Source: UBA1672 sp965263215 (lineage in GTDB: Bacteria > Pseudomonadota > Alphaproteobacteria > Micavibrionales > Micavibrionaceae). Taken from it: a DNA stretch of 64,000 nt. Below, one piece after another: positions 50,623 to 58,695 of the stretch (positions are counted from its first letter, which is position 1; every line of letters starts with the position of its first letter). The translations under genes were made by a program, and so were the position numbers. The stretch covers positions 868,001-932,000 of the forward strand of contig OZ253663.1 of the NCBI GenBank assembly GCA_965263215.1, read 5' to 3'. The notes beneath the pieces were generated by a model. It ran no database searches, was not told the origin of the DNA, and worked only from the letters and a program-made list of their open reading frames with translations.

Positions 50623-51318
50623 ATGACGCAGGAAATAAAAGCCATAGTCACAGATATTGAAGGCACGACAAGTTCTTTGTCGTTCGTGAAGGATACGCTG
50701 TTTCCATACGCCTATAATCACCTGCCTGATTATGTGTGGGATCATGATAAAGAGATTGCGGAACTTCTTGATGCTGTCCGTGACGAAGAGAAAAATCCTG
50801 ATCTAAGCCTTGAAGAAGTGATCGAGGTTATGCTGCGCTATATTGATGAAGATCAAAAAGTAACGCCGCTAAAAACCCTTCAGGGTATGATCTGGGCGGA
50901 TGGCTATAAAAATGGTGAATTTCATGGCCATATATATGAAGACGCCGTGCATGGTTTGAAACGCTGGAAAGAGCAGGGCATTGACTTATACGTCTATTCA
51001 TCAGGTTCTGTTCCTGCGCAAAAATTACTGTTCGGCCATACTGAGAAGGGTGATTTGAACGGCCTGTTTTCTGGGTATTTCGACACGGAAATCGGTGGCA
51101 AGAAAATCCCTGAAAGCTACGAGAAAATTGCTGCAGAAATTAAAGTTCCTGCTAATGAAATCTTGTTTTTGTCGGATAGCATTGAAGAAATTACAGCGGC
51201 CTCCAGTGCAGGGATGAATGTCATTATCCTAGATCGTGAGAAAACCATGTCTGATTCATACGGCCATCGTATATTGAATGATTTTAACGATATCCTTCCT
51301 GAATCTGTTGATGCTTAA
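50623..51318 (+). CDS. mtnC: Enolase-phosphatase E1
   Basis: HAD-family enzyme performing enolisation and dephosphorylation in methionine salvage. 231 residues. HAD motif I is DIEGTTSSLSFV near the N-terminus (Asp nucleophile), motif II SSGSV near 125, and the C-terminal FLSDSIEEI with the last Asp pair. It follows mtnD by three bases and precedes mtnA by 17. Confidence 0.96.
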   Translation: MTQEIKAIVTDIEGTTSSLSFVKDTLFPYAYNHLPDYVWDHDKEIAELLDAVRDEEKNPDLSLEEVIEVMLRYIDEDQKVTPLKTLQGMIWADGYKNGEFHGHIYEDAVHGLKRWKEQGIDLYVYSSGSVPAQKLLFGHTEKGDLNGLFSGYFDTEIGGKKIPESYEKIAAEIKVPANEILFLSDSIEEITAASSAGMNVIILDREKTMSDSYGHRILNDFNDILPESVDA

Positions 51319-51335
51319 AGTTTGGAGATTAACTC

Positions 51336-52427
51336 ATGAAAATTAATGGTACGCATTATCGCTCTATTGAGTTGAATGATGATGGTTGGTCGGTGCGGAT
51401 ATTCGATCAACGAAAACTCCCTTGGGAGCTCGTGCACGTCAAATTGACTGAAATGGAACAAGCCGCGCGCGCAATATCTGAAATGTGGACTCGCGGCGCA
51501 CCGTTATTGGCGGCGACTGGGATTTATGGTTTATGTCTTGCATTGCGCAAAGATGCATCAGATGAAAATCTGGAATCGGCTTATAAAACCCTGCTCGCGA
51601 CACGACCAACGGCGGTGAATTTGCGTTGGGCTTTGGATGAAATGGTCAAGGCCGTAAAGCCGTTTGAAGGTGAGCAGCGCGTTGCGGCGGCCTATAAGCG
51701 CGCCGGCGAGATTTGTGATGAGGATGTTGAGATTAACCGCAATATCGGCCTCAGCGGTTTACCATTACTCAAGAAAATGTCCGAGGCCAAAGGCGGTAAG
51801 ACGCTCAACATTCTGACACATTGTAACGCGGGATGGCTCGCTACGGTTGATTACGGAACTATCAGTTCTCCTATTTATATGGCGCATGACGCGGGGATTG
51901 ACATCCATGTCTGGGTGGATGAAACGCGCCCGCGTAATCAAGGGGCTTTGCTGACCGCCTACGAATTACAACAACACGGCGTGCCGCATACGGTGATTGC
52001 CGATAATGCAGGCGGGCATTTGATGCAAAAAGGGCAGGTGGATTTATGCTTAACTGGGACTGACCGCGTCACGCGTAACGGCGATGTGTGTAATAAAATC
52101 GGAACCTATCTTAAGGCACTGGCGGCGAAGGATAATAACGTACCGTTCTATATAGCGCTGCCATATCCGACGATTGATTATTCCATGGAAAGTGGCGATC
52201 TGATCCCAATTGAAGAACGCGATTCGCGTGAGGTCACGCATATGAGTGGTCTAAAAGCCGATGGGGCAGTCGAAGAATTCCAAATCACCCTCTCAGAGGG
52301 CGCAAATCCGGCTTTCGATATCACGCCTGCACGCCTTGTTACGGGCTATATCACCGAACGCGGCATCCTTGAAAAAGTGTGTGACGGTGAGAGCGATGAG
52401 CCTGTTTTCATGCAAGATGCAGCGTAA
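51336..52427 (+). CDS. mtnA: Methylthioribose-1-phosphate isomerase
   Basis: Isomerises 5-methylthioribose 1-phosphate to the ribulose form. 363 residues. Motifs are RGAPLLAATGIYG near 52, THCNAGWLATVDYGT near 165 (conserved Cys) and GTDRVTRNGDVCNKIGTY near 240 (conserved Asp). It ends the operon. No MTA phosphorylase (mtnP) or methylthioribose kinase (mtnK) is present here, so that supply step must be elsewhere. Confidence 0.96.
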   Translation: MKINGTHYRSIELNDDGWSVRIFDQRKLPWELVHVKLTEMEQAARAISEMWTRGAPLLAATGIYGLCLALRKDASDENLESAYKTLLATRPTAVNLRWALDEMVKAVKPFEGEQRVAAAYKRAGEICDEDVEINRNIGLSGLPLLKKMSEAKGGKTLNILTHCNAGWLATVDYGTISSPIYMAHDAGIDIHVWVDETRPRNQGALLTAYELQQHGVPHTVIADNAGGHLMQKGQVDLCLTGTDRVTRNGDVCNKIGTYLKALAAKDNNVPFYIALPYPTIDYSMESGDLIPIEERDSREVTHMSGLKADGAVEEFQITLSEGANPAFDITPARLVTGYITERGILEKVCDGESDEPVFMQDAA

Positions 52428-52518
52428 AAACCGATTTTTACCCGAATTTATTTGCGTTACTTGACTGTTCTTGTGTAAAATGGGCATAACTAATAAAAAA
52501 TTTAGGTGGTAGAAAGAT

Positions 52519-53316
52519 ATGAGCATGAATTTTAAGCCTGACGATATTAAGCCTGACGGCATTGACGATAATCCAAATGATTTGGATTCAGCCGCAGAGC
52601 GCGAAGCATACTTTCAGGGCATTCATCTTGATCCGAATTTGGCAAAATATTCTCCCAATGACATACATCTGAATGTTGTTAACTCGGGGAATGAAGAAAC
52701 ATACGACATGGCTGGTGAATATATCGGCGGTGCAAGTGGTCGTGCAAGTCAGCATAATAATGTTCTGGCCGGAAATGTAGATGATAATCAACAAGCACTT
52801 GATAAGAGTGTTGCCGACGAAATGAAGTCAAAAGATCTTGCAGCTAGTAATAGAATCGAGTCCGGCGTTGAGAACGATGTCTTGGATGAGGCTAATCCTG
52901 CTCACAATGGCGAAGAAATGGACATGCCTGTCACGCTTGACAAGCAAGACATGAATCCGGCTATTGCGGCAATTTATATGGCTTTAAGTGCTTTTGGGAT
53001 TTTTCAGGGACAGCTTAACGAAGCAATGGGCGCAAATGGGCCGGACGACGACCGCGCGACGCTTGCTGCTTTTCATGAAATGGCTGAAGAAGCAGGTCTT
53101 GGTGACTTGGCTGAATATATTAAAGATGCTGACGAATTTGCTATGCATATGCAAATGAACGACGGCATGAAAGATATCTCTCCTGCAATTGGCACTGAGC
53201 CTGAACCGCAGCCAGAGACAACGACACCGGAACAAGATCTTGTTTTGGCCCAGCAGCTTGAGCAGCAAGTTGAGCTTGGTGGTCCGACTGCACCAACGGC
53301 GATGAAGCCGGGATAG
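52519..53316 (+). CDS. Acidic hypothetical protein
   Basis: 265 residues, strongly acidic, unrecognised. No signal peptide. The N-terminal 130 residues are rich in Asp, Asn and Glu and likely disordered (DDIKPDGIDDNPNDLD). A helical core with short hydrophobic stretches occupies about 140-215 (AIAAIYMALSAFGIFQGQLNEAM). The C-terminus is Pro/Gln/Glu rich. It has a terminator of its own, so it is a single gene, not part of the mtn operon. Confidence 0.72.
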   Translation: MSMNFKPDDIKPDGIDDNPNDLDSAAEREAYFQGIHLDPNLAKYSPNDIHLNVVNSGNEETYDMAGEYIGGASGRASQHNNVLAGNVDDNQQALDKSVADEMKSKDLAASNRIESGVENDVLDEANPAHNGEEMDMPVTLDKQDMNPAIAAIYMALSAFGIFQGQLNEAMGANGPDDDRATLAAFHEMAEEAGLGDLAEYIKDADEFAMHMQMNDGMKDISPAIGTEPEPQPETTTPEQDLVLAQQLEQQVELGGPTAPTAMKPG

Positions 53317-53350
53317 CGTGGTTATTAGCCAAAAATTATTATTCAGACAT

Positions 53351-53382
53351 AAGCCTGCTTATCTTAAGCAGGCTTTGTTTTA
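53351..53382 (+). terminator. Rho-independent terminator after the acidic protein gene
   Basis: AAGCCTGCTT and AAGCAGGCTT pair over ten bases around a five-base loop, followed by TGTTTT. Confidence 0.88.
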
Positions 53383-53463
53383 TGTGCGTTTTATAAATTC
53401 CGAAGGATATTCGGAAAAAGTCACGTATAATCCCTAAAGCGAACATTTTTGAGGGGAAATGAC

Positions 53464-54792
53464 GTGACTTATCAATCATATATTGCGGCGCATCGGTTCG
53501 GTTTAGGGGCAAGCGGCGAAGATATGCGCCGTATTGCACAAAACCCGAAAGGGTGGCTCAAAGCGCAAATTAAGTCAGGAGCGCAAACGACTTTGTCCGG
53601 CTCATTCAAATCTACGGATGAAATCGCAAGGCAGGTTAGCAAAATAAAGGCCGCAAAGCAGGCCGAGCGTAAAAAAATAATCAGAAGCGGCCTGGAACTG
53701 TACCGTGATGAAATGGAAGCGCGGTTTCAACATGGCATCAATACTGATACGCCGCTCATTGAACGCTTGGTGATGTTCTGGAGTAATCACTTCGCGGTAT
53801 CCTTCAAAGGCAAGCCTTATATCGCGGGTCTTATGGGGGCGTACGAACGCGAAGCCATTCGCCCGCATGTCCTCGGCAAATTTTCTGATATGCTCCGCGC
53901 GGTGGTAGAGCATCCGGCCATGCTTGTTTATCTGGATAATGTTCAGTCCTTCGGCCCGAATTCAGTTATCGGAAAAAGGCGTAATCGCGGCTTGAATGAA
54001 AATCTCGCCCGCGAAATTTTGGAACTGCATACGCTTGGCGTCGATGGTGGGTACACACAACAAGATGTGATTGGATTTGCCAAAATTTTAACAGGGTGGA
54101 CGGTCAAACCGCCAAAGCAAGGTGGCGGGGGTTTTGAATTCATAAAATACATTCATGAACCGGGTGAGCATGTGCTGCTCGGTAAAAAATACGATCAGAA
54201 AAATCAGGCGCAGGGGATTGCGGCGTTGAATGATTTGGCGCGTCACCCGTCTACCGCGCGTTTTATCGCCACAAAAATGGCGCGGCATTTCATCAGTGAT
54301 AATCCATCCAACTCCAGTATTAGAAAACTGGAACGTACCTTTATCAATACGGATGGTGATCTTCGATCTATGGTTGATACGCTTATCAATATGCCGGAGG
54401 TTTGGAAAAATCCGCTGCCGAAGATTAAAAAACCATACGAGATGGTGGTGTCGTGTTTTCGCCTGATGGATATTCCAGCAAGTAAGATGCCGTTTAAGCG
54501 CGTGGCACAATCGCTCGCGCTTTTGGATCATTTGCCCTTTCAGGCGCCATCACCGAAAGGCTGGCCGGACACAACGGATGACTGGCTCTCGCCCAATGCA
54601 ATGATGAACCGCGTTGAATGGTGCCATGCTTTTGCGCAAATCATCAGACCGAAAGAAAATCCGTTAGATTTTGCGCGCGGCGCTTTTGGCAGCGTGGCCA
54701 GTGCAGACACATTAACATGGATTGAGCGCGCACCAAGCCCCGTGGATGGTTTGGCACTCATGCTCGCCAGTCCGGAATGGCAGAGGAGATAA
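53464..54792 (+). CDS. DUF1800 family protein
   Basis: 442 residues from a GTG at 53464 with GAGGGG seven bases upstream; a TTG start five codons earlier lies over the SD and is rejected. DUF1800 motifs: AAHRFGLGASG at the start, ERLVMFWSNHFAVS near 103, NENLAREILELHTLGVDGGYTQQDV near 178, HEPGEHVLLGK near 238 and TARFIATKMARHFISD near 270. Function is unknown. The family is nearly always followed by a DUF1501 gene, as here (four bases apart). Confidence 0.93.
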   Translation: MTYQSYIAAHRFGLGASGEDMRRIAQNPKGWLKAQIKSGAQTTLSGSFKSTDEIARQVSKIKAAKQAERKKIIRSGLELYRDEMEARFQHGINTDTPLIERLVMFWSNHFAVSFKGKPYIAGLMGAYEREAIRPHVLGKFSDMLRAVVEHPAMLVYLDNVQSFGPNSVIGKRRNRGLNENLAREILELHTLGVDGGYTQQDVIGFAKILTGWTVKPPKQGGGGFEFIKYIHEPGEHVLLGKKYDQKNQAQGIAALNDLARHPSTARFIATKMARHFISDNPSNSSIRKLERTFINTDGDLRSMVDTLINMPEVWKNPLPKIKKPYEMVVSCFRLMDIPASKMPFKRVAQSLALLDHLPFQAPSPKGWPDTTDDWLSPNAMMNRVEWCHAFAQIIRPKENPLDFARGAFGSVASADTLTWIERAPSPVDGLALMLASPEWQRR

Positions 54793-54796
54793 CAAG

Positions 54797-55999
54797 ATGG
54801 TTTCAAGACGTGACTTTATAAAGGGGATGTGTTCAACGGCGGCTTTGGCTATGGCGGGTACGCTTTATCCCGGGATGGTTTTTGCCAATGCCATAACCGA
54901 TAGGCGTTTGGTTGTGGTTATTTTACGCGGCGGTATGGATGGTATGGCGGCGCTTGCACCTTATGGTGATAAAGATTATACGAATTTACGCGGTGACTTG
55001 GCACTGAGTTCGGATGCGCTTTTGCGCGTAGATCCTTTTTTTGGCCTGCATCCCAGTTTAGAGCCATTTGCAAAATTATATGAGAAAGGCGAAATGATCG
55101 CTATTCCCGCGTCCGCTTCACCTTACCGTGAGCGTTCACATTTTGATGCGCAAAACGTTCTGGAACTCGGATCAAGCAGACCGAACGGACTAGATTCAGG
55201 TTGGCTTAATCGTTTGGTGAGCGCGATAAACGCGAATGAGGATGCGGCGTTGGCCTTCGGTCAGGGGTTGCCAACCATTATGCGCGGGGAGGCCAGTGTC
55301 AATTCATGGGCGCCCTCTGCATTGCCCGATGTGGGGGAAGATTACCTTTCTTTGGTTGAAAAAGTATATGCACGCGATAAGGTTTTTTCGAAAAACTTTG
55401 CCAAAGCGATTAACATCCAAGACATGAGCATGGATGCCATGAAGGGTAATGAGCGGAAGATGACACGCAAGAGCCGTTCACCGCAAGCCTTTGTCACCAT
55501 GTCGAAAACGGCGGGGCAGTGGCTCGCCCGTCCTGATGGCCCGCGTATTGCGACGCTAGAGCTTGGCGGATGGGATACGCATGTTCAGCAAGGAACGGAA
55601 GGCGGACGCATGGCGAATAACCTGTCGCTGTTCGCGCGCGGCATTGATGAGCTTAAAAAAGGCTTAGGCTCGGCATGGTCAAAAACTGCGGTTATTGCGA
55701 TCACTGAATTTGGGCGTACCGCAAGGCCGAATGGCAATCGCGGCACAGATCACGGCACGGCGGGCACGGCATTTCTATTCGGCGGTGCATTAAAGGGTGG
55801 GCGCGTTGTTCATAAATGGCCCGGTTTAAAAAGTTCTGATCTTTATCAGGGACGAGACTTAAGGCCGACTATTGATATTCGTGAAGTGGTAAAGGGCGTG
55901 CTGTCAGAGCATTATGGCATACCTCAAAGCGTGCTGTCACAGCAGATATATCCCGATAGTCGTAATGTTGGTTTGGTGAAAGGTTTGATACGAACTTAG
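54797..55999 (+). CDS. DUF1501 family protein with Tat signal
   Basis: 400 residues; the ATG at 54797 removes a non-homologous extension that overlaps the DUF1800 gene. A twin-arginine signal is clear: SRRDFIKG at residues 3-10, then ALAMAG and a cleavage site near FANA. The fold is related to alkaline phosphatase/sulfatase (VVVILRGGMDGM near 38, ATLELGGWDTHVQQG near 255, ITEFGRTARPNG, GTDHGTAGTAF with putative metal ligands). Export in folded form suggests a bound cofactor or metal. Function of the DUF1800-DUF1501 pair is unknown. Confidence 0.92.
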   Translation: MVSRRDFIKGMCSTAALAMAGTLYPGMVFANAITDRRLVVVILRGGMDGMAALAPYGDKDYTNLRGDLALSSDALLRVDPFFGLHPSLEPFAKLYEKGEMIAIPASASPYRERSHFDAQNVLELGSSRPNGLDSGWLNRLVSAINANEDAALAFGQGLPTIMRGEASVNSWAPSALPDVGEDYLSLVEKVYARDKVFSKNFAKAINIQDMSMDAMKGNERKMTRKSRSPQAFVTMSKTAGQWLARPDGPRIATLELGGWDTHVQQGTEGGRMANNLSLFARGIDELKKGLGSAWSKTAVIAITEFGRTARPNGNRGTDHGTAGTAFLFGGALKGGRVVHKWPGLKSSDLYQGRDLRPTIDIREVVKGVLSEHYGIPQSVLSQQIYPDSRNVGLVKGLIRT

Positions 56000-56015
56000 C
56001 CGCCGCATATTTTCC

Positions 56016-56044
56016 TTGATTTCCCTGAAAGCTTTGTCTATTGT
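56016..56044 (+). promoter_or_regulatory. Putative sigma70 promoter of rplK
   Basis: TTGATT, 17 bases, TATTGT, with a start near 56051. It would serve the ribosomal operon independently of secE-nusG, which are not upstream here. Confidence 0.62.
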
Positions 56045-56050
56045 CCGCAG

Positions 56051-56141
56051 CTAATTAGCCGTGGGAGGTTATCTTACGAAAGTTCCATGTAAGAGCCGAA
56101 CCGCGAACTCCAAAATCGCTATTGCATAAAGGAGAAACACA
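56051..56141 (+). promoter_or_regulatory. Leader of the L11-L1 operon
   Basis: The leader contains GTGGGAGG, TCTTACG paired with CATGTAAGA, and CCGCGAACTCC, the outline of the L1-binding autoregulatory leader commonly found between nusG and rplK in Alphaproteobacteria. The SD AAAGGAG is strong. Confidence 0.5.
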
Positions 56142-56570
56142 ATGGCAAAGAAAAAGGCAGGCTCTATCAGTCTGACAATTATGGGTGGCGCAGCCAACCC
56201 ATCTCCACCAGTTGGTCCGGCTTTGGGTCAGCACGGTGTAAACATCATGGAATTCTGTAAAGCATTCAATGCAAAGACAGAAGACAGCAAAGGTATTCCT
56301 ATTCCGGTGATTATCACTGTTTATGAAGACCGTTCATTTGACTTCATCACCAAGACACCACCTGCGAGCTACTTCTTGAAGCAAGCGGCGAAGGTGAAAA
56401 GTGGTGCGAACAACCCTAGCCGTGAAACAGTTGGTCAGGTGCGTAAGTCACAGGTTAAAGAAATTGCTGAAAAGAAAATGGAAGATTTGAATGCAAATGA
56501 CATTGATGCAGCAATGAAAATTATCGAAGGCTCGGCCCGTTCTATGGGTATCGAAGTCGTGGAGGGTTAA
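56142..56570 (+). CDS. rplK: 50S ribosomal protein L11
   Basis: 142 residues, normal length, with the GGAANPSPPVGPALGQHGVNIMEFC start motif (the first 20 residues are close to the consensus) and the C-terminal RNA-binding KVKSGANNPSRETVGQV region. Binds the GTPase centre of 23S rRNA and RelA. rplA starts four bases after its stop. Confidence 0.98.
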   Translation: MAKKKAGSISLTIMGGAANPSPPVGPALGQHGVNIMEFCKAFNAKTEDSKGIPIPVIITVYEDRSFDFITKTPPASYFLKQAAKVKSGANNPSRETVGQVRKSQVKEIAEKKMEDLNANDIDAAMKIIEGSARSMGIEVVEG

Positions 56571-56573
56571 ATC

Positions 56574-57272
56574 ATGGCAAAAAGTAAAAAAGCAAAAGCA
56601 TTTGCAGAAAAAATCGATCGCGAGGCGTTTTACGCGCTTAACGATGCTATTTCTCTTCTTAAGGGCTTCGCGAAAGAGCGTAAGTTCGATGAAACTATCG
56701 AAATTGCCTTGAATTTGGGTGTTGACCCGAAGCACGCCGATCAACAGGTGCGTGGCATGGTAAGCCTTCCAAACGGAACAGGCGCGACAGTGCGTGTTGC
56801 TGTTTTCGCAAAAGATGATAAAGCCGAAGAAGCCAAAGCGGCAGGCGCGGACATCGTTGGTGCGGAAGATTTGGTTGAGAAAATTCAGGGCGGTGCCATT
56901 GAATTTGATCGCTGTATTGCGACGCCTGATATGATGGGGCTTGTTGGCCGCGTTGCCAAGGTTCTTGGGCCAAAAGGTCTTATGCCGAACCCGAAGCTTG
57001 GTACGGTGACACCAAATGTCGAGCAGGCTGTTAAAGATGCCAAGGGCGGTGCTCTTGAATTTCGCGCAGAAAAAGCAGGCGTTGTGCATGCCCGTGTTGG
57101 TAAAGCATCATTTGATGATAAAAAACTGGCTGAGAATGTTTCTGCATTTGTTGAAGCTATTCGCAAGGCAAGACCAACCGGTGCCAAAGGTACATTTATT
57201 GAAAAGATGTCTTTAAGTTCAACAATGGGTCCGGGTTTGAAAATCAATCTGGAAACCGTTGAAGCGGCATAA
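56574..57272 (+). CDS. rplA: 50S ribosomal protein L1
   Basis: 232 residues. Forms the mobile L1 stalk and represses translation of its own L11-L1 operon. Recognised by FDETIEIALNLGVDPKHADQ, the PNGTG segment, GLMPNPKLGTVTPNV near 140 and the C-terminal SSTMGPGLKIN. The following 209 bases before rplJ hold a promoter and L10 leader. Confidence 0.98.
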   Translation: MAKSKKAKAFAEKIDREAFYALNDAISLLKGFAKERKFDETIEIALNLGVDPKHADQQVRGMVSLPNGTGATVRVAVFAKDDKAEEAKAAGADIVGAEDLVEKIQGGAIEFDRCIATPDMMGLVGRVAKVLGPKGLMPNPKLGTVTPNVEQAVKDAKGGALEFRAEKAGVVHARVGKASFDDKKLAENVSAFVEAIRKARPTGAKGTFIEKMSLSSTMGPGLKINLETVEAA

Positions 57273-57285
57273 AGAATAAAATTAC

Positions 57286-57314
57286 TTGACGAGCCGGTTT
57301 TTTACCTATAGAAA
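57286..57314 (+). promoter_or_regulatory. Putative promoter of rplJL
   Basis: TTGACG, 17 bases, TAGAAA, placed directly upstream of the L10 leader. The same region can form GAGCCGGTTT/AAACTGGCTC, so an rplA-end hairpin is an alternative reading. Confidence 0.45.
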
Positions 57315-57320
57315 CTGGCT

Positions 57321-57424
57321 CGTTAAATAAATCTGTCCAAGACTGTAGGCATGTGTAAGCCCTACATAGATAGAAAGTAAGCGCCCCAAATATACGGGGG
57401 TTTGTTTTTGTCGTAATTGGATAG
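57321..57424 (+). promoter_or_regulatory. L10 leader
   Basis: CTGTCCAAGACTGTAGGC ... AAGCCCTACATAGATAG with the following GTAAGCGCC is the kink-turn-bearing structure to which the L10(L12)4 complex binds to repress rplJL. TGTAGGC pairs with GCCCTACA. Placed by eye. Confidence 0.6.
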
Positions 57425-57447
57425 GTGGCTTTGAAGGCCACTTTTTT
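57425..57447 (+). terminator. Attenuator hairpin before rplJ
   Basis: GTGGCTT and AAGGCCAC form a seven-pair stem with one G-U pair and a three-base loop, followed by six T. It stands 35 bases before the rplJ ATG, so readthrough is required for rplJL-rpoBC expression. Confidence 0.72.
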
Positions 57448-57481
57448 ATTGGAAGAATTTTAAGAATTAGGAGTAAGACCT

Positions 57482-57997
57482 ATGGGCATGAGCCGGGCAC
57501 AAAAAGAAGCAGAAATTAAAGAGCTTAATGAGCGCTTTTCTAATGACGAATTGGTTGTGGTTGCACATTATTCAGGTTTGAGTGTATCTGAGCTCACTGA
57601 TCTTCGTGCGCAATTACGTGCGGAGGGCGCATCTTTTAAGGTGACAAAGAACTCTCTGACAAAGCTTGCGATTAAAGGCACACAGTTCGAGCAACTGGAT
57701 GATTTGTTCACCGGGCCGACTGGTGTTGCATCGTCGCAAGATCCTGTGGCAGCGGCCAAGGTTGCACACAAATTTGCAAAAGATCATGACAAGCTTGTCA
57801 TTCTTGGTGGTGCTTTGGGTGACATGATTTTGGACGCTGCAGGCGTTGAAGCGATTGCGAAATTGCCATCTTTGGACGAAATTCGTTCCAAGCTTGTTGG
57901 ATTGCTACAGGCACCTGCGCAGAAAATTGCAGGCGTTATGCAGGCACCTGCGCGTGAATTGGTTGGTGTAACCAAGGCGTATGGCGAAAAAAGTTAG
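57482..57997 (+). CDS. rplJ: 50S ribosomal protein L10
   Basis: 171 residues, normal length. Anchors the L7/L12 stalk. Motifs: MSRAQKEAEIKELNERF, VVAHYSGLSVSELTDLR, FKVTKNSLTKLAI, and the L12-binding C-terminal helices (LVGLLQAPAQKIAGVMQAPARE). The ATG at 57482 has AGGAG eight bases upstream; a second ATG two codons later is possible. Regulated by the L10 leader and attenuator. Confidence 0.98.
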   Translation: MGMSRAQKEAEIKELNERFSNDELVVVAHYSGLSVSELTDLRAQLRAEGASFKVTKNSLTKLAIKGTQFEQLDDLFTGPTGVASSQDPVAAAKVAHKFAKDHDKLVILGGALGDMILDAAGVEAIAKLPSLDEIRSKLVGLLQAPAQKIAGVMQAPARELVGVTKAYGEKS

Positions 57998-58049
57998 TAA
58001 AAAAGTTTAAACAGCAAAATTATTTATAGTTAAAAAAGGAGAAAATATT

Positions 58050-58424
58050 ATGGCTGCTAATCTAGAAAAACTTGTTGATCAACTCTCTGAATTGAGTGTT
58101 TTGGAAGCTGCTGAGCTTTCAAAGCTTCTTGAAGAGAAGTGGGGCGTGACAGCTGCTGCTGCTGCACCTGTTGCTGTTGCTGCTGTTGGTGGTGACGCCG
58201 GTGGTGCAGAAGCAAAGAGTGACTTCGATGTTATTCTTGAATCTGCCGGTGGTAACAAAATCGCAGTGATCAAAGAAGTACGTGCGATCACAGGTCTTGG
58301 CTTGAAAGAAGCAAAGGACCTTGTTGAAGCTGGTGGCGCAATCAAAGAAGGTGCACCTCAAGCTGAAGCTGACGAAATCAAAGGTAAGCTTGAAGCTGCT
58401 GGCGCAACTGTCGCTCTTAAATAA
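58050..58424 (+). CDS. rplL: 50S ribosomal protein L7/L12
   Basis: 124 residues. N-terminal dimerisation helices (KLVDQLSELSVLEAAELSKLLE), an Ala/Val hinge coded by a GCT-rich stretch, and the C-terminal domain with VIKEVRAITGLGLKEAKDLVE. Recruits translation GTPases. A terminator hairpin directly follows, so only part of transcription reaches rpoB. Confidence 0.98.
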   Translation: MAANLEKLVDQLSELSVLEAAELSKLLEEKWGVTAAAAAPVAVAAVGGDAGGAEAKSDFDVILESAGGNKIAVIKEVRAITGLGLKEAKDLVEAGGAIKEGAPQAEADEIKGKLEAAGATVALK

Positions 58425-58442
58425 TAATTACATTACTTATAC

Positions 58443-58480
58443 AGCATTTCCCGCTTTTTTTAATGCGGGGGATGCTTTTT
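58443..58480 (+). terminator. Terminator/attenuator between rplL and rpoB
   Basis: AGCATTTCCCGC and GCGGGGGATGCT form a 12-pair stem with two G-U pairs, followed by five T. Comparable to the partial rplL-rpoB terminator of E. coli that lowers rpoBC relative to ribosomal proteins. Confidence 0.8.
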
Positions 58481-58497
58481 CGCATGTGGAGCAACAT

Positions 58498-58640
58498 TAA
58501 GGTTGACAATGACCTTACTGTAGGCCATATAGCAGACAAAGTTTCTGGGATGAACGTGATACCGGTATTAAATACGGACCTTATTAAGGTGCAAAAACGT
58601 TAAAAAATGAAAGCCGCTTTAGCATCGGATCGAAGATGCT
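58498..58640 (+). other. Structured leader of rpoB
   Basis: Four mutually complementary arms, TAAGGT (58498), ACCTTA (58512), ACCTTA (58578) and TAAGGT (58585), can pair locally or at long range, and a further AGCATC/GATGCT hairpin lies at 58621-58640. TTGACA at 58503 could be a weak internal promoter, without a good -10. Confidence 0.4.
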
Positions 58641-58695
58641 GAGAAGTGGTTGTTTTGCTTTTCGGAGCAAGGAAATTGAAAAAGGTAGGATCATT

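Noticed and set aside
56448..57089. 213-residue minus-strand frame within rplK-rplA
   Set aside because: Antisense to two conserved ribosomal genes; Cys/Phe/His-rich composition is unlike a real protein of this genome.
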